Positions 23,797 through 32,876 are shown, counted from the first letter of the stretch. The stretch is DNA of 46,009 nt from JTS-RE37 sp041743975 (GCA_041743975.1 JBGTLT010000157.1:1-46009); one strand, 5' to 3'. Translations and numbers: made by a program. The notes: generated by a model not told the origin, from the sequence alone.

Positions 23797-25177
23797 CCTC
23801 TTTGATGAATTTCCGGAGGTCTCCTCTAAAGCATGGAAACATCAAATTCAGGCAGACCTGAAAGGCGCAGATTATGCGAAATCCCTTATCTGGGAATCGC
23901 CCGAAGGCATCAAGGTTAAACCATTTTACAATTCTGAGGATCTTGAAGCTGAGATCCCTCCCATTCCGGGTGGGTCCGGGAACTGGCGCATCGGGCAGGT
24001 AATATATGCCGGGAATACCAGGATGGCGAGTGCTAAAGCCCGGGACGTGGTAGCCAGGGGTGTTGAAACACTGGTTTTTACCATTCCATCGGAGGAGGTA
24101 TCCATCCCGGAACTGGTGAAAGGAATAGCACTGACCGATATCCAAATCCACCTCGATCTGCAGTTTTTATCCTCATCCTCCTATATCGATGCCCTTGCAG
24201 CGGTATTCGAAGGAAATAAAAATACCTCTTTAAACATCGATATCCTGGGCCATCTTGCGCGTAGCGGGAATTGGTTCCACAGTCTTGAACAGGATTTCAC
24301 CCTCTTCCGGCAGTGCGCAAGTGCCTTCCACAAAAAAGCAGGCGGGAGCAGTTTATATATCGATGGGTCCCTCTATCAGCAGGCCGGCGCCAATATGGTG
24401 CAGCAGCTGGCCTATTCCCTTGCCCATGCCAATGAATATTGCAACCGGATACAGCAGTCGGATCCGGGTTCTGCAGCAACCCATGGCTTTATCTTCAAAC
24501 TCGCGGTTGGCGGCAATTACTTCTTTGAAATTGCAAAGATCAGGGCTTTAAGGCTTCTCTGGAAAACCCTGGCATCTTCCTATGGATTTCCGGGAGAATG
24601 CCATATCCTTGCCCTCCCCGGTTTGCGGAACAAAACGCTGTATGAATATAACACCAATATGCTGCGGACCACCATGGAATGCATGTCGGCCATTCTGGGT
24701 GGAGCCGATACAATTTGTAATATCCCATATGATGCCATCTACCATAAGGACAATGAATTTGGGGAAAGGATGGCCCGGAACCAATTGCTCATCCTGAAGG
24801 AAGAAGCCCACATGGATAAAGTTGCCAATGCGGCAGACGGTGCCTACTATATTGAAAAGATAACCCTTCAACTGGCGGAGCAGGCGTTGGCATTGTTTAA
24901 GGATGTTGAAGCAGGGGGTGGATTCCTGCAACAACTCCGGGAACATACCATCCAAAAAAAAATACGGGAAAGCGCGCAAAGGGAACAGCAATTGTTCAAC
25001 CGGAACGAATTGGTCCTGGTGGGTTCAAATGCCTACCGCAACGAGACGGAAAGAATGAAGTCGGAAGTGGAACTTCATCCCTTTTTAAAAATAAATGCAC
25101 GGAAAACCGCGATTGAGCCCATTCTGGAAAAACGGCTGGCGGCGGAACAGGAGCAAAAAAGGCTGAAGGATGAATAG
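23783..25177 (+). CDS. mutA: Methylmalonyl-CoA mutase small (beta) subunit
   Basis: A 464-residue homologue of the mutase TIM-barrel domain, the non-catalytic partner of the large subunit. Recognisable stretches are WESPEGIKVKPFYNSEDLE, FKLAVGGNYFFEIAKIRALRLLW, TMECMSAILGGADTICNIPYD, and ARNQLLILKEEAHMDKVANAADGAYYIE. In Propionibacterium the small subunit is about 640 residues and retains a degenerate cobalamin-binding fold; here that C-terminal domain is missing and the protein ends after the barrel. It overlaps the preceding divIC-like gene by 14 bp and the large-subunit gene by 8 bp, implying translational coupling. The complex interconverts succinyl-CoA and methylmalonyl-CoA. Confidence 0.93.
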   Translation: MTPNNLFDEFPEVSSKAWKHQIQADLKGADYAKSLIWESPEGIKVKPFYNSEDLEAEIPPIPGGSGNWRIGQVIYAGNTRMASAKARDVVARGVETLVFTIPSEEVSIPELVKGIALTDIQIHLDLQFLSSSSYIDALAAVFEGNKNTSLNIDILGHLARSGNWFHSLEQDFTLFRQCASAFHKKAGGSSLYIDGSLYQQAGANMVQQLAYSLAHANEYCNRIQQSDPGSAATHGFIFKLAVGGNYFFEIAKIRALRLLWKTLASSYGFPGECHILALPGLRNKTLYEYNTNMLRTTMECMSAILGGADTICNIPYDAIYHKDNEFGERMARNQLLILKEEAHMDKVANAADGAYYIEKITLQLAEQALALFKDVEAGGGFLQQLREHTIQKKIRESAQREQQLFNRNELVLVGSNAYRNETERMKSEVELHPFLKINARKTAIEPILEKRLAAEQEQKRLKDE

Positions 25178-27374
25178 AAAGGACGTGCAACAACTCAAGC
25201 TGGTTAAAACCCACCCCGGGGAAAATGCTGACCAAACACGGGCGACTTTTGCTGGGCGTGCTGGCCCGGAAGGAACCGGCTTTACCACCCAGGAAGGAAT
25301 CGTTATAAAACCCCGATATTCCCAGGGGGACAGTCAGGGCCTGGCCCACCTAAATTTTGGTGCCGGTATCCCCCCCTACCTCAGGGGACCTTATTCCACC
25401 ATGTATGTAAGCAGGCCCTGGACCATACGGCAATATGCCGGTTTTTCAACGGCGGAAGAAAGCAATGCCTTCTACAGGAGAAACCTGGCAGCAGGACAGA
25501 AGGGCTTATCCGTGGCATTCGACCTACCCACCCACCGGGGATATGACAGTGATCATGAAAGGGTACAGGGGGATGTTGGGAAAGCGGGGGTGGCCATCGA
25601 TTCTGTTGAGGATATGAAGATCCTGTTCAGCGGGATACCCCTGGATAAAATGTCGGTATCCATGACCATGAACGGTGCCGTAATCCCCATCATGGCCTTT
25701 TATATTGTAGCAGCGGAAGAACAAGGGATAGCACCAGGACAGCTGGAGGGAACAATACAAAATGACATCCTGAAGGAATTTATGGTCCGGAATACATACA
25801 TATATCCCCCTGCACCGTCCATGATGTTGGTTGCCGATATTTTTGCCTATACCAGCCGGCATATGCCAAAATTCAACAGTATCAGTATTTCGGGCTACCA
25901 CATGCATGAGGCAGGTGCCCCGGCCGACCTGGAGCTGGCCTATACCCTGGCAGATGGGCTCGAATATATCCGGACAGGCCTGGATGCAGGGTTGGATATC
26001 GATGATTTTGCACCGCGGTTATCCTTTTTTTGGGGTATAGGGACCAACCACTTTATGGAAATTGCCAAACTCCGTGCAGCCCGGATGCTTTGGGCCAAAC
26101 TGGTAAAGCAATTCAACCCGAAGAATAAAAAATCCCTGGTGCTGAGGACGCACTGCCAGACAAGTGGCTGGAGCCTTACAGAGCAGGATCCGTTCAACAA
26201 TATCACCCGCACTACCCTTGAAGCCGCCGCTGCCGTCTTGGGCGGAACCCAAAGCCTTCACACAAACGCGATGGATGAAGCCATTGCCCTCCCAACCGAT
26301 TTCTCAGCCCGGATTGCCCGGAATACCCAGCTCTTCCTCCAGGAGGAAACCGGTATCACCCGGACGGTTGACCCGTGGGCCGGCAGCCATTATGTTGAAA
26401 ACCTGACCCATGAATTGGCCATGAAAGCCTGGGATATAATCCAGGAAATCAAAGATATGGGGGGCATGACCAGGGCGATCGAAGCCGGGGTACCCAAAAT
26501 GAAGATCGAAGAAGCTGCTGCCAAAAAACAAGCGCGAATAGATGGGGGGGCCGATATAATTGTAGGGGTAAATAAGTACCAGCTGGAAGAAGAGGACAAC
26601 CTGCACATCCTTGAAGTTGATAACGATTCAGTGCGGAGGCAGCAGATTGAAAGGCTGCATTCCCTCAGGGGAAGCCGAAAGAACCAGGAGGTTACCATAG
26701 CTTTAGCGAGGATAACAGAGGTGGCCCGGCAGAAGTTGAACGCGGACCCTGAACAAAAAATCGCTGAGCCGGTTGCGGATGAACACAATTTAGTAGCTTT
26801 AGCCATAACGGCAGCCAGGGCACGGGCAACCCTTGGGGAGATCAGTAACGCTTTAGAGGAGGCATTTGGCCGCCACACCGCTGAAATTAAATCGATTACA
26901 GGAGTGTATTCAAAAGAGATACAGGATAACGACAGTTTTAAGAAGGCTCGGGAACTCGCAGACCGTTTTGCGGAACAGGATGGCAGGAGGCCAAGGATTA
27001 TGATCGCCAAAATGGGCCAGGACGGGCATGACCGGGGTGCAAAAGTAGTGGCAACCGGCTATGCAGACCTTGGTTTTGATGTGGATATCGGCCCGCTTTT
27101 CCAGACGCCTGCCGAAGCAGCCAGGCAAGCTGTGGAAAATGACGTACATATCCTTGGGGTTTCTTCCCTTGCCGGGGGCCATAAAACGCTGGTACCCCAA
27201 CTCATCCGGGAACTAAAGGAAAAAGGCAGGGAAGATATCATGGTCATAGTAGGGGGCGTGGTACCCAAACAGGATTATGACTTCCTTTTCGATGCCGGGG
27301 CGGTAGCCGTCTTTGGTCCCGGCAGTAAAATCAGTGAAGCTGCCATACAAATACTTGAAATCCTCCTGGAATAA
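25170..27374 (+). CDS. mutB: Methylmalonyl-CoA mutase large (alpha) subunit, adenosylcobalamin-dependent
   Basis: The 734-residue catalytic subunit interconverts (R)-methylmalonyl-CoA and succinyl-CoA for propionate use. The N-terminal TIM barrel shows PYSTMYVSRPWTIRQYAGF, GLSVAFDLPTHRGYDSDH, SMTMNGAVIP, HCQTSGWSLTEQDPFNNI and ETGITRTVDPWAGSHYVE. The C-terminal cobalamin-binding domain has DGHDRG with the cobalt-ligating His620, followed by the SSLAGGH and GGVVP stretches. Length and motifs are complete. It overlaps mutA by 8 bp. No meaB chaperone or epimerase gene is next to it; the following 239 bp lead into parA. No cobalamin riboswitch is visible upstream, and the genes sit inside a longer operon. 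Confidence 0.96.
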   Translation: MNRKDVQQLKLVKTHPGENADQTRATFAGRAGPEGTGFTTQEGIVIKPRYSQGDSQGLAHLNFGAGIPPYLRGPYSTMYVSRPWTIRQYAGFSTAEESNAFYRRNLAAGQKGLSVAFDLPTHRGYDSDHERVQGDVGKAGVAIDSVEDMKILFSGIPLDKMSVSMTMNGAVIPIMAFYIVAAEEQGIAPGQLEGTIQNDILKEFMVRNTYIYPPAPSMMLVADIFAYTSRHMPKFNSISISGYHMHEAGAPADLELAYTLADGLEYIRTGLDAGLDIDDFAPRLSFFWGIGTNHFMEIAKLRAARMLWAKLVKQFNPKNKKSLVLRTHCQTSGWSLTEQDPFNNITRTTLEAAAAVLGGTQSLHTNAMDEAIALPTDFSARIARNTQLFLQEETGITRTVDPWAGSHYVENLTHELAMKAWDIIQEIKDMGGMTRAIEAGVPKMKIEEAAAKKQARIDGGADIIVGVNKYQLEEEDNLHILEVDNDSVRRQQIERLHSLRGSRKNQEVTIALARITEVARQKLNADPEQKIAEPVADEHNLVALAITAARARATLGEISNALEEAFGRHTAEIKSITGVYSKEIQDNDSFKKARELADRFAEQDGRRPRIMIAKMGQDGHDRGAKVVATGYADLGFDVDIGPLFQTPAEAARQAVENDVHILGVSSLAGGHKTLVPQLIRELKEKGREDIMVIVGGVVPKQDYDFLFDAGAVAVFGPGSKISEAAIQILEILLE

Positions 27375-27571
27375 CATGTTCAAATGAAGCGATCCTGAAA
27401 ATTGTCCGGTGTATCCACCTCATCCCCCTAAAGGCCCTTCCGGAGTTTTCTTCAGGACCCTGATCGTGCATCGATTACCCCCGGAAAACAAGCTTTCTGA
27501 AATGGCCGGTCTTTAACGAATTTTAACGGTAGATACGATAGTTGTTCACTTTGTGTTAACAAATTACATTT

Positions 27572-27599
27572 TTTGGTAGGGTAATTAATCGTATTTTTA
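27572..27599 (+). promoter_or_regulatory. Probable promoter of the parA-parB operon
   Basis: TTTG (27572-27575) is followed after 16 bp by TATTTTTA (27592-27599), one base off TAnnTTTG. It ends 14 bp before the first parA ATG. The remainder of the 239-bp spacer after mutB (27375-27571) shows no gene or clear terminator. Confidence 0.45.
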
Positions 27600-27613
27600 G
27601 CCCCTAACTATGG

Positions 27614-28393
27614 ATGAAAATGGGCAAGATCATTGCTATTGCTAATCAGAAAGGTGGGGTTGGTAAAACCACCACAACTGTTAATTTGGCTGCCTCGCTT
27701 GGCGTTCTGGAAAAAAAAGTTTTACTGATCGATGCGGATCCACAGGCCAATGCAACTTCCGGTTTGGGGGTAAATGTTGACGAGGTTGAATTGGGTACTT
27801 ACCAGCTGCTGGAACACACCCGGAATGCCTCAGAAACTATTATCCAGACTTCCTCCCCTAACGTAGACCTGATCCCTTCTCATATTGACCTTGTTGCTAT
27901 AGAAATTGAATTGGTGGACAAGGATGAACGGGAGTATATGATGAAAAAGGCCATTTCAGAACTTCGGGATGTCTATGATTATATCCTGATCGACTGTGCC
28001 CCATCCCTCGGTTTGCTGACCCTGAACGCCCTGACGGCTGCAGATTCGGTGATCATTCCCATCCAATGTGAATATTATGCCCTTGAAGGCCTTGGAAAAC
28101 TTCTGAATACCATCAAAGGGGTGCAACGGATCCATAACCCGGACCTTGATATTGAAGGTATGCTACTGACGATGTATGATTCCCGGTTGCGTTTATCCAA
28201 CCAGGTTGTGGAGGAGGTGAAAAAGCATTTTTCTGATATGGTCTTTGATACGATCATTCAACGGAATGTGAGCCTTGGGGAAGCTCCAAGCTATGGCGAA
28301 AGTATCATCAAATATGACGCCAGCAGCAAAGGCGCCACCAACTACCTCAATATGGCGAACGAACTCCTCAAGAAAAACCGAGAGAAAGTATAA
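27614..28393 (+). CDS. parA: ParA-family chromosome partitioning ATPase (Soj)
   Basis: A 259-residue deviant-Walker ATPase with the KGGVGKTT P-loop (residues 13-20), LLIDADPQANAT, YDYILIDCAPSLG, and PIQCEYYALEGL. It binds DNA nonspecifically in the ATP state and moves or positions ParB-bound origins. The first in-frame ATG is 27614; ATG 27620 (MGKIIAIANQ) is equally acceptable and is the start I would expect from homologues. The stop codon overlaps the parB start by one base (TAATG). It is the first gene of a run that continues with a DUF5683 gene, dapB and lepB. Confidence 0.95.
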   Translation: MKMGKIIAIANQKGGVGKTTTTVNLAASLGVLEKKVLLIDADPQANATSGLGVNVDEVELGTYQLLEHTRNASETIIQTSSPNVDLIPSHIDLVAIEIELVDKDEREYMMKKAISELRDVYDYILIDCAPSLGLLTLNALTAADSVIIPIQCEYYALEGLGKLLNTIKGVQRIHNPDLDIEGMLLTMYDSRLRLSNQVVEEVKKHFSDMVFDTIIQRNVSLGEAPSYGESIIKYDASSKGATNYLNMANELLKKNREKV

Positions 28394-29298
28394 TGGCGAA
28401 GGCGACAAAAAAACAGGCATTGGGAAGGGGATTATCAGCTTTGCTGAAGGACCCGGAAAATGATATCAAATCGGTTGCAGACAAAAATGCGGATAAGGTT
28501 ATAGGGAATATAGTGGAACTCGATCTGGATTCCATAACCGTAAATCCTTTTCAGCCCCGTTCCAATTTCAATGATGAGGCGTTGCAGGAGTTGGCGGGTT
28601 CCATTAAAGAACTTGGGGTGATACAACCCATCACTGTCCGGAAACTCGATTTCAACACCTTCCAGTTGGTATCAGGGGAACGACGTTACCGGGCCTCCAG
28701 GCTTATCGGGCTGGAGACCATCCCGGCATATATCCGGATTGCCAATGACCAGGAATCGCTTGAAATGGCCCTGGTTGAGAATATTCAGCGACAGGACCTG
28801 GATCCCATAGAAATAGCCTTGTCCTATCAAAGGCTGATCGATGAAATAGCGTTAACCCAGGAAAAATTAAGTGACCGGGTAGGTAAAAAAAGATCCACTA
28901 TCACCAACTATCTCCGGTTGCTCCGTTTGGACCCAATCATACAGACCGGGATCCGTGACGGGTTTATTTCGATGGGGCATGGGCGGACGCTCGTGAATAT
29001 TGACAGCACAAAAGACCAAATCGATATCTACGAAAAAATAGTAGGCGGAAACCTCTCTGTCAGAGATACCGAAAGCCTTGTGAAAGCCTATCACGAAGGT
29101 ACCCGGCCAACCACACACCCCTCCGGAAAAAAAGCTGCTGCGCCCCCATTCGTAACTTCGGGAAAGGATGCGTTAAACGAATACCTTTCCACAGAGGTAA
29201 GGGTTAAATCCAGTGAAAATGGCAAGGGTTCCATCACCATCCCCTTTCACTCGGCAACAGAATTCAATCGGTTAAAAAAATTGATCACCGGTGAATAA
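28393..29298 (+). CDS. parB: ParB-family chromosome partitioning protein (Spo0J)
   Basis: A 301-residue ParB with the N-terminal CTP-binding nuclease-like fold: VNPFQPR, ELGVIQPITVR, and the GERRYR motif at residues 95-100. The central helix-turn-helix region has ENIQRQDLDPIEIA, KLSDRVGKKRSTITNYLRLL and MGHGRTLVN, and a C-terminal dimerisation segment follows. It binds parS and slides as a CTP clamp. It shares one base with parA and overlaps the next gene by 8 bp, so the three are translationally coupled. I found no parS palindrome of the TGTTTCACGTGAAACA type in the window, so its sites are elsewhere. Confidence 0.95.
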   Translation: MAKATKKQALGRGLSALLKDPENDIKSVADKNADKVIGNIVELDLDSITVNPFQPRSNFNDEALQELAGSIKELGVIQPITVRKLDFNTFQLVSGERRYRASRLIGLETIPAYIRIANDQESLEMALVENIQRQDLDPIEIALSYQRLIDEIALTQEKLSDRVGKKRSTITNYLRLLRLDPIIQTGIRDGFISMGHGRTLVNIDSTKDQIDIYEKIVGGNLSVRDTESLVKAYHEGTRPTTHPSGKKAAAPPFVTSGKDALNEYLSTEVRVKSSENGKGSITIPFHSATEFNRLKKLITGE

Positions 29299-29923
29299 CT
29301 ACCTGCTATCCTGTTTTCTTTCCTGCCTTTGCGTACTGTTTACAGCCGGACAGGAAGAAGGGCAAAAGGAAGCGGATTCCATACAAAAGGACCTCCGGGA
29401 AAAGGGGATTTCCGTGGAGGCTGTCGTCCGGAAAGAAATCAACCCTTTGGCGCCCAGCAAAGCAGCTTTTTACTCCGCTGTGTTCCCGGGACTCGGACAG
29501 ATCTACAACAAACGTTACTGGAAGGTCCCGATTGTCTATGCAACTATGGGAACGAGCATCTATGCCTATATGTATAATGACGACTTGTATGATCGCTTCA
29601 GGGATGCCTTTAAAAGGAGAAGGGCTGGTTTTACGGACGATGAATTCTATGACATAAACCGCTCTGGCATAGAACTGGGGAACCCTGATTTATCAGACGA
29701 GGCATTGCAGGACGCCCAGGAACGGTACCAGCGGGACAGGGATCTGGCCCTCGTGATCACCATAGCGCTTTATGCCCTGAATATCATTGATGCCAATGTT
29801 GATGCCCATTTAAAACAGTTTAATGTGGACGACGATCTCAGTGCAGAAATCCATCCATACCTGAATTATCATCCCATCACCTCAGATCCGAATTACGGAC
29901 TCACACTCAGAGTGAAATTTTGA
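29291..29923 (+). CDS. DUF5683-family membrane protein
   Basis: A 210-residue protein with an N-terminal signal sequence (about 1-20; GTG start overlapping parB by 8 bp). The central conserved region is APSKAAFYSAVFPGLGQIYNKRYWKVPIVYA, here in two parts (APSKAAFYSAVFPGLGQ and IYNKRYWKVPIVYA). A second hydrophobic helix lies near residues 150-165 (LALVITIALYALNIIDANVDAHL). This matches the DUF5683 family, found in Bacteroidota and often directly after parB. The function is unknown; the GLGQIYN and IIDANVDAHL motifs are shared with small TM2-like proteins. Its translational coupling with parB suggests linked expression but does not show a role in partitioning. Confidence 0.8.
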   Translation: MNNYLLSCFLSCLCVLFTAGQEEGQKEADSIQKDLREKGISVEAVVRKEINPLAPSKAAFYSAVFPGLGQIYNKRYWKVPIVYATMGTSIYAYMYNDDLYDRFRDAFKRRRAGFTDDEFYDINRSGIELGNPDLSDEALQDAQERYQRDRDLALVITIALYALNIIDANVDAHLKQFNVDDDLSAEIHPYLNYHPITSDPNYGLTLRVKF

Positions 29924-30056
29924 TCCGGGGAGGTTTGATTATTTGGATACGGCATAGGAGAATACACGTGAAAATGGATTGCCCGGCAACCAACTGGCTC
30001 ATCAGGCCCCTGTAATTTAAAATGGAACCTTCGGTAACAACACTAATCGATAAAAA

Positions 30057-30758
30057 GTGAAAATAGGAATTTTCGGATATGGGAAAATGGGGAAAATGAT
30101 TGAGCAGACAGCCCTGCGACGGCATCACACCATCGTGGCCCGTGTTGACATTGACACCCCGGTAATCAATTTCTCCGAAATGGATGTGGCGATTGATTTC
30201 AGTTCCCCGGATGCCGCCTTTACCAACATTATCCATTGCCTGGAACATAATGTTCCCATTATTTGCGGGACTACCGGGTGGCTCGATCACTATGATCAGG
30301 CCGTTCGCATCTGTGAGGAAAAGCAGGGGGGCCTGCTTTATGCTTCCAATTTCAGCCTGGGGGTACACGTGTTCTTTGAACTGAACCGATACCTTGCCAC
30401 CCTTATGAAAGGATTAGGCCAGTATAGCGTTTCCATTGAAGAAATACACCATACCCAAAAGCTTGACGCGCCCAGTGGCACTGCCATAACGCTGGCAGAG
30501 GGCATCATATCCAATACCCATTATGAGCGCTGGCAATCCGAAGCGGGCACGGAATCGACCCTCGGCATTACGTCATTGCGCGAAGGGGAGGTACCGGGAA
30601 CACACACGGTTACTTATAAAAGCACAGTAGACACCTTACAAATTAAACATGAGGCACACAACCGGGAAGGCTTTGCATTGGGAGCTGTTATGGCCGCCGA
30701 ATGGATTATCGGCAGGACCGGCATTTTTAATATGCGCGATGTGTTAAACTTGGGTTAA
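30057..30758 (+). CDS. dapB: 4-hydroxy-tetrahydrodipicolinate reductase
   Basis: DapB reduces 4-hydroxy-tetrahydrodipicolinate with NAD(P)H in lysine and diaminopimelate synthesis. The 233-residue protein has the Rossmann GxxGxMG-type motif GYGKMGK near the N-terminus, CGTTGWLD, the SNFSLGVHVFFELNR stretch, EIHHTQKLDAPSGTA (catalytic HH and K, with the substrate-binding PSGTA), and HEAHNREGFALGA. It is shorter than E. coli DapB (273), as usual for this phylum. The start is GTG 30057, 133 bp after the DUF5683 gene. It supplies a peptidoglycan precursor pathway, but its place here is part of a conserved flavobacterial order and not specific to the recycling locus. Confidence 0.94.
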   Translation: MKIGIFGYGKMGKMIEQTALRRHHTIVARVDIDTPVINFSEMDVAIDFSSPDAAFTNIIHCLEHNVPIICGTTGWLDHYDQAVRICEEKQGGLLYASNFSLGVHVFFELNRYLATLMKGLGQYSVSIEEIHHTQKLDAPSGTAITLAEGIISNTHYERWQSEAGTESTLGITSLREGEVPGTHTVTYKSTVDTLQIKHEAHNREGFALGAVMAAEWIIGRTGIFNMRDVLNLG

Positions 30759-30803
30759 GGGGTATAATAAAATACCATTAAAACCGTAATGTTATTGAAG
30801 GAA

Positions 30804-30919
30804 ATCCCCGTAAAATGGGGGATGAAACAAAAATTAAAAATGAACTTTCAGATTATACCGGTAAAGGTATAAATCCAATTACACACGCCGGCAAACCAGT
30901 AGCAATAATATATGGATAG
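30804..30919 (+). other. lepB leader: stem-loop and possible 34-codon ORF
   Basis: In the 153-bp spacer before lepB, ATCCCC (30804-30809) pairs with GGGGAT (30818-30823). An ATG in this hairpin (30815) opens a 34-codon frame that ends at a TAG (30917-30919) overlapping the lepB start codon by 8 bp in another frame. The arrangement would suit a translationally coupled leader peptide, but a chance ORF of this size is not rare. No family is recognised. Confidence 0.2.
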
Positions 30920-32624
30920 TATTCAGTGGATCGTATTTATATTGATAATTCAGATCATACATTTCCTGGGAACATGGAAATTATATGTAAAAGCAGGCAG
31001 GAAAGCGTGGGAAGCAGCTATCCCGATATATAATGCCATTGTCCTGATGCAGATCATCAACAGGCCGAAATGGTGGGTGCTGTTATTATTTATCCCGATC
31101 ATCAACCTATTGATGTTCCCGGTGATCTGGGTTGAGACCATCCGGAGCTTCGGCCGCAACAGCCTGCTGGAAACCTGGCTGGTCATCCTTACCCTTGGCT
31201 TTTATATCTATTACATCAATTATGCAGTGGATGTAACCTATATCCCAGACAGGAGCGTCCATCCCCGCACGGGACTTGGGGAATGGGTAAGCTCCATAGT
31301 TTTTGCCGTTGTGGCGGCAACGCTGGTACACACCTACTTTATCCAACCCTATGTGATCCCTACAGGGTCTCTGGAAAAGACCCTCAGGATTGGGGACCTC
31401 CTTTTCGTGAGCAAGTTTCACTATGGCGCCCGGGTACCCATGACCACCATTGCAGCACCCATGGTACATGACACCCTGCCGGTCCTGAATGTCCGGTCGT
31501 ATCTGAAAAAACCACAGCTGCCCTATTTCAGGATACCTGGTTTCCAAAAGGTTAAGAAGAACGACATTGTGGTATTCAGCTGGCCAGCTGACACGGTCAG
31601 GGCTTTCTTCAGGAAGGAGGAAGGCGTAATAAAGCCAATTGATAAAAAATCCAATTATGTAAAACGCTGTGTTGGGACCCCCGGCGATTCGCTCGAAGTT
31701 ATTGACGGCTATGTCTATATCAACGGAGAACAACTCAAACTCTCGGACAGGGCGAAACCGCAATACGATTATACGGCCTACGCGCAAAAAGGGGTGTCAT
31801 CCCGTTTGCTCCTGGAACTGGGCGTGAATGAATTTAACCGCAAGTATATTTCCACACCCCTGAACCAGGGGCAGTATCAGCTACTCAGCAAGTATATCAT
31901 CGGGGGAAGACCGAATAACAATGGGGAAATAGAACTGATTACCAAGTCGAATGGCATCCCTGCCGATGTGATCCGCAAGGCCGGACTCACCCTTCGGGAG
32001 ATAACGGACAGGCAGCGGATAGTCACCCTGCCCGATGAAATGGTTGGGAAACTGAAAAGTAATCCGGGAATAGATTCCGTGGTACGGATCGTGGATCCGA
32101 AAGGGGAAAGAGGCGGCAATATTTTTCCTCAGAACCCGTCTTATCCCTGGAATTATGATAACCTGGGCCCTATCTATATCCCCGGGAGGGGGGACAAGGT
32201 AGCTATTACATTGAAGACATTGCCCCTTTATAAAAAGATCATCCGGGATTATGAGGGGAATTCGATTAGCGTTTCCGGGAACCAGGTACTCATCAATGGG
32301 CAGGTGGCAGATTCCTATACCTTCAAACAGGATTACTACTGGATGATGGGGGATAACAGGGATCATTCGGAAGACAGCAGGGCCTGGGGATACGTCCCGG
32401 AAAACCATATTGTAGGGAAACCGATTTTCATCTGGCTGAGCTTCGATAATTTCAATGAGGGGATCGCTAATTGGAAGCCCCGGTGGGACCGGATATTTAC
32501 CACCGTTGGGGGCAGTGGCGAACCGCGGTCCTATTTCAGGCACTTCCTGATATTCCTCGCAGCCTATTTTGTTTTTGATTATTTCTGGAAAAAAAGGAAG
32601 AAAAAGAAGTCGGACAATGGGTAG
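30912..32624 (+). CDS. lepB: Signal peptidase I, long Bacteroidota type
   Basis: A 570-residue S26 peptidase that removes Sec signal peptides at the periplasmic face. The N-terminal ~120 residues contain several membrane helices (VFILIIQIIHFLGTW, WVLLLFIPIINLLMFPV, LVILTLGFYIYYI) absent from E. coli LepB. The peptidase domain has catalytic Ser153 in PTGSLEKTLRIGD, catalytic Lys251 in NYVKRCVGTPGDSLEV, and the GDNRDHSEDSRAWG box at 480-493. The stretch between Lys251 and that box is roughly 100 residues longer than in E. coli, an insertion typical of this group. A hydrophobic tail segment (about 535-555) and a basic KKRKKKK end follow. Downstream lies repeat-rich spacer. Confidence 0.93.
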   Translation: MDSIQWIVFILIIQIIHFLGTWKLYVKAGRKAWEAAIPIYNAIVLMQIINRPKWWVLLLFIPIINLLMFPVIWVETIRSFGRNSLLETWLVILTLGFYIYYINYAVDVTYIPDRSVHPRTGLGEWVSSIVFAVVAATLVHTYFIQPYVIPTGSLEKTLRIGDLLFVSKFHYGARVPMTTIAAPMVHDTLPVLNVRSYLKKPQLPYFRIPGFQKVKKNDIVVFSWPADTVRAFFRKEEGVIKPIDKKSNYVKRCVGTPGDSLEVIDGYVYINGEQLKLSDRAKPQYDYTAYAQKGVSSRLLLELGVNEFNRKYISTPLNQGQYQLLSKYIIGGRPNNNGEIELITKSNGIPADVIRKAGLTLREITDRQRIVTLPDEMVGKLKSNPGIDSVVRIVDPKGERGGNIFPQNPSYPWNYDNLGPIYIPGRGDKVAITLKTLPLYKKIIRDYEGNSISVSGNQVLINGQVADSYTFKQDYYWMMGDNRDHSEDSRAWGYVPENHIVGKPIFIWLSFDNFNEGIANWKPRWDRIFTTVGGSGEPRSYFRHFLIFLAAYFVFDYFWKKRKKKKSDNG

Positions 32625-32640
32625 TGAAGCACGAAGCAAT

Positions 32641-32876
32641 TGTTAACCTGAGCATAGCGAAGCATCAGCGCAGCGACATTTCGACCAGGCTCAAAGTGAC
32701 AACCCCTTGTCAGGCTGAGCGTCCGTCCGAATGGATTCAGCCGGTCAGGCCCGTCCGAATAGCTTCAGCCGGGCAGGCATTGCACTTGAGTGTCAGGCTG
32801 AGCGCCCGCCCATGCCTAACGGCACATTCGGGCAAGCAGTCGAAGCCGTTTGACATGCTGAGCGCAGAGAAGCACT
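32641..32876. repeat. Cluster of dispersed CTGAGC/GTCGAAGC repeats between lepB and wbqC
   Basis: Almost the whole 271-bp spacer is made of pieces of one repeat family. These are CTGAGC...GAAGCA (32649-32664), the inverted form TCGACCAGGCTCAAAGTGAC (32681-32700), GTCAGGCTGAGCGTCCGTCC (32709-32728), GTCAGGCTGAGCGCCCGCC (32792-32810, identical to 3260-3278), GTCGAAGCCG (32839-32848) and TGACATGCTGAGCGCAGAG (32851-32869). CCGTCCGAAT also occurs twice (32723-32732 and 32751-32760). An open frame spanning it (32624-32878) has no protein character. The pattern suggests repeated insertion or rearrangement at one site. Confidence 0.7.
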
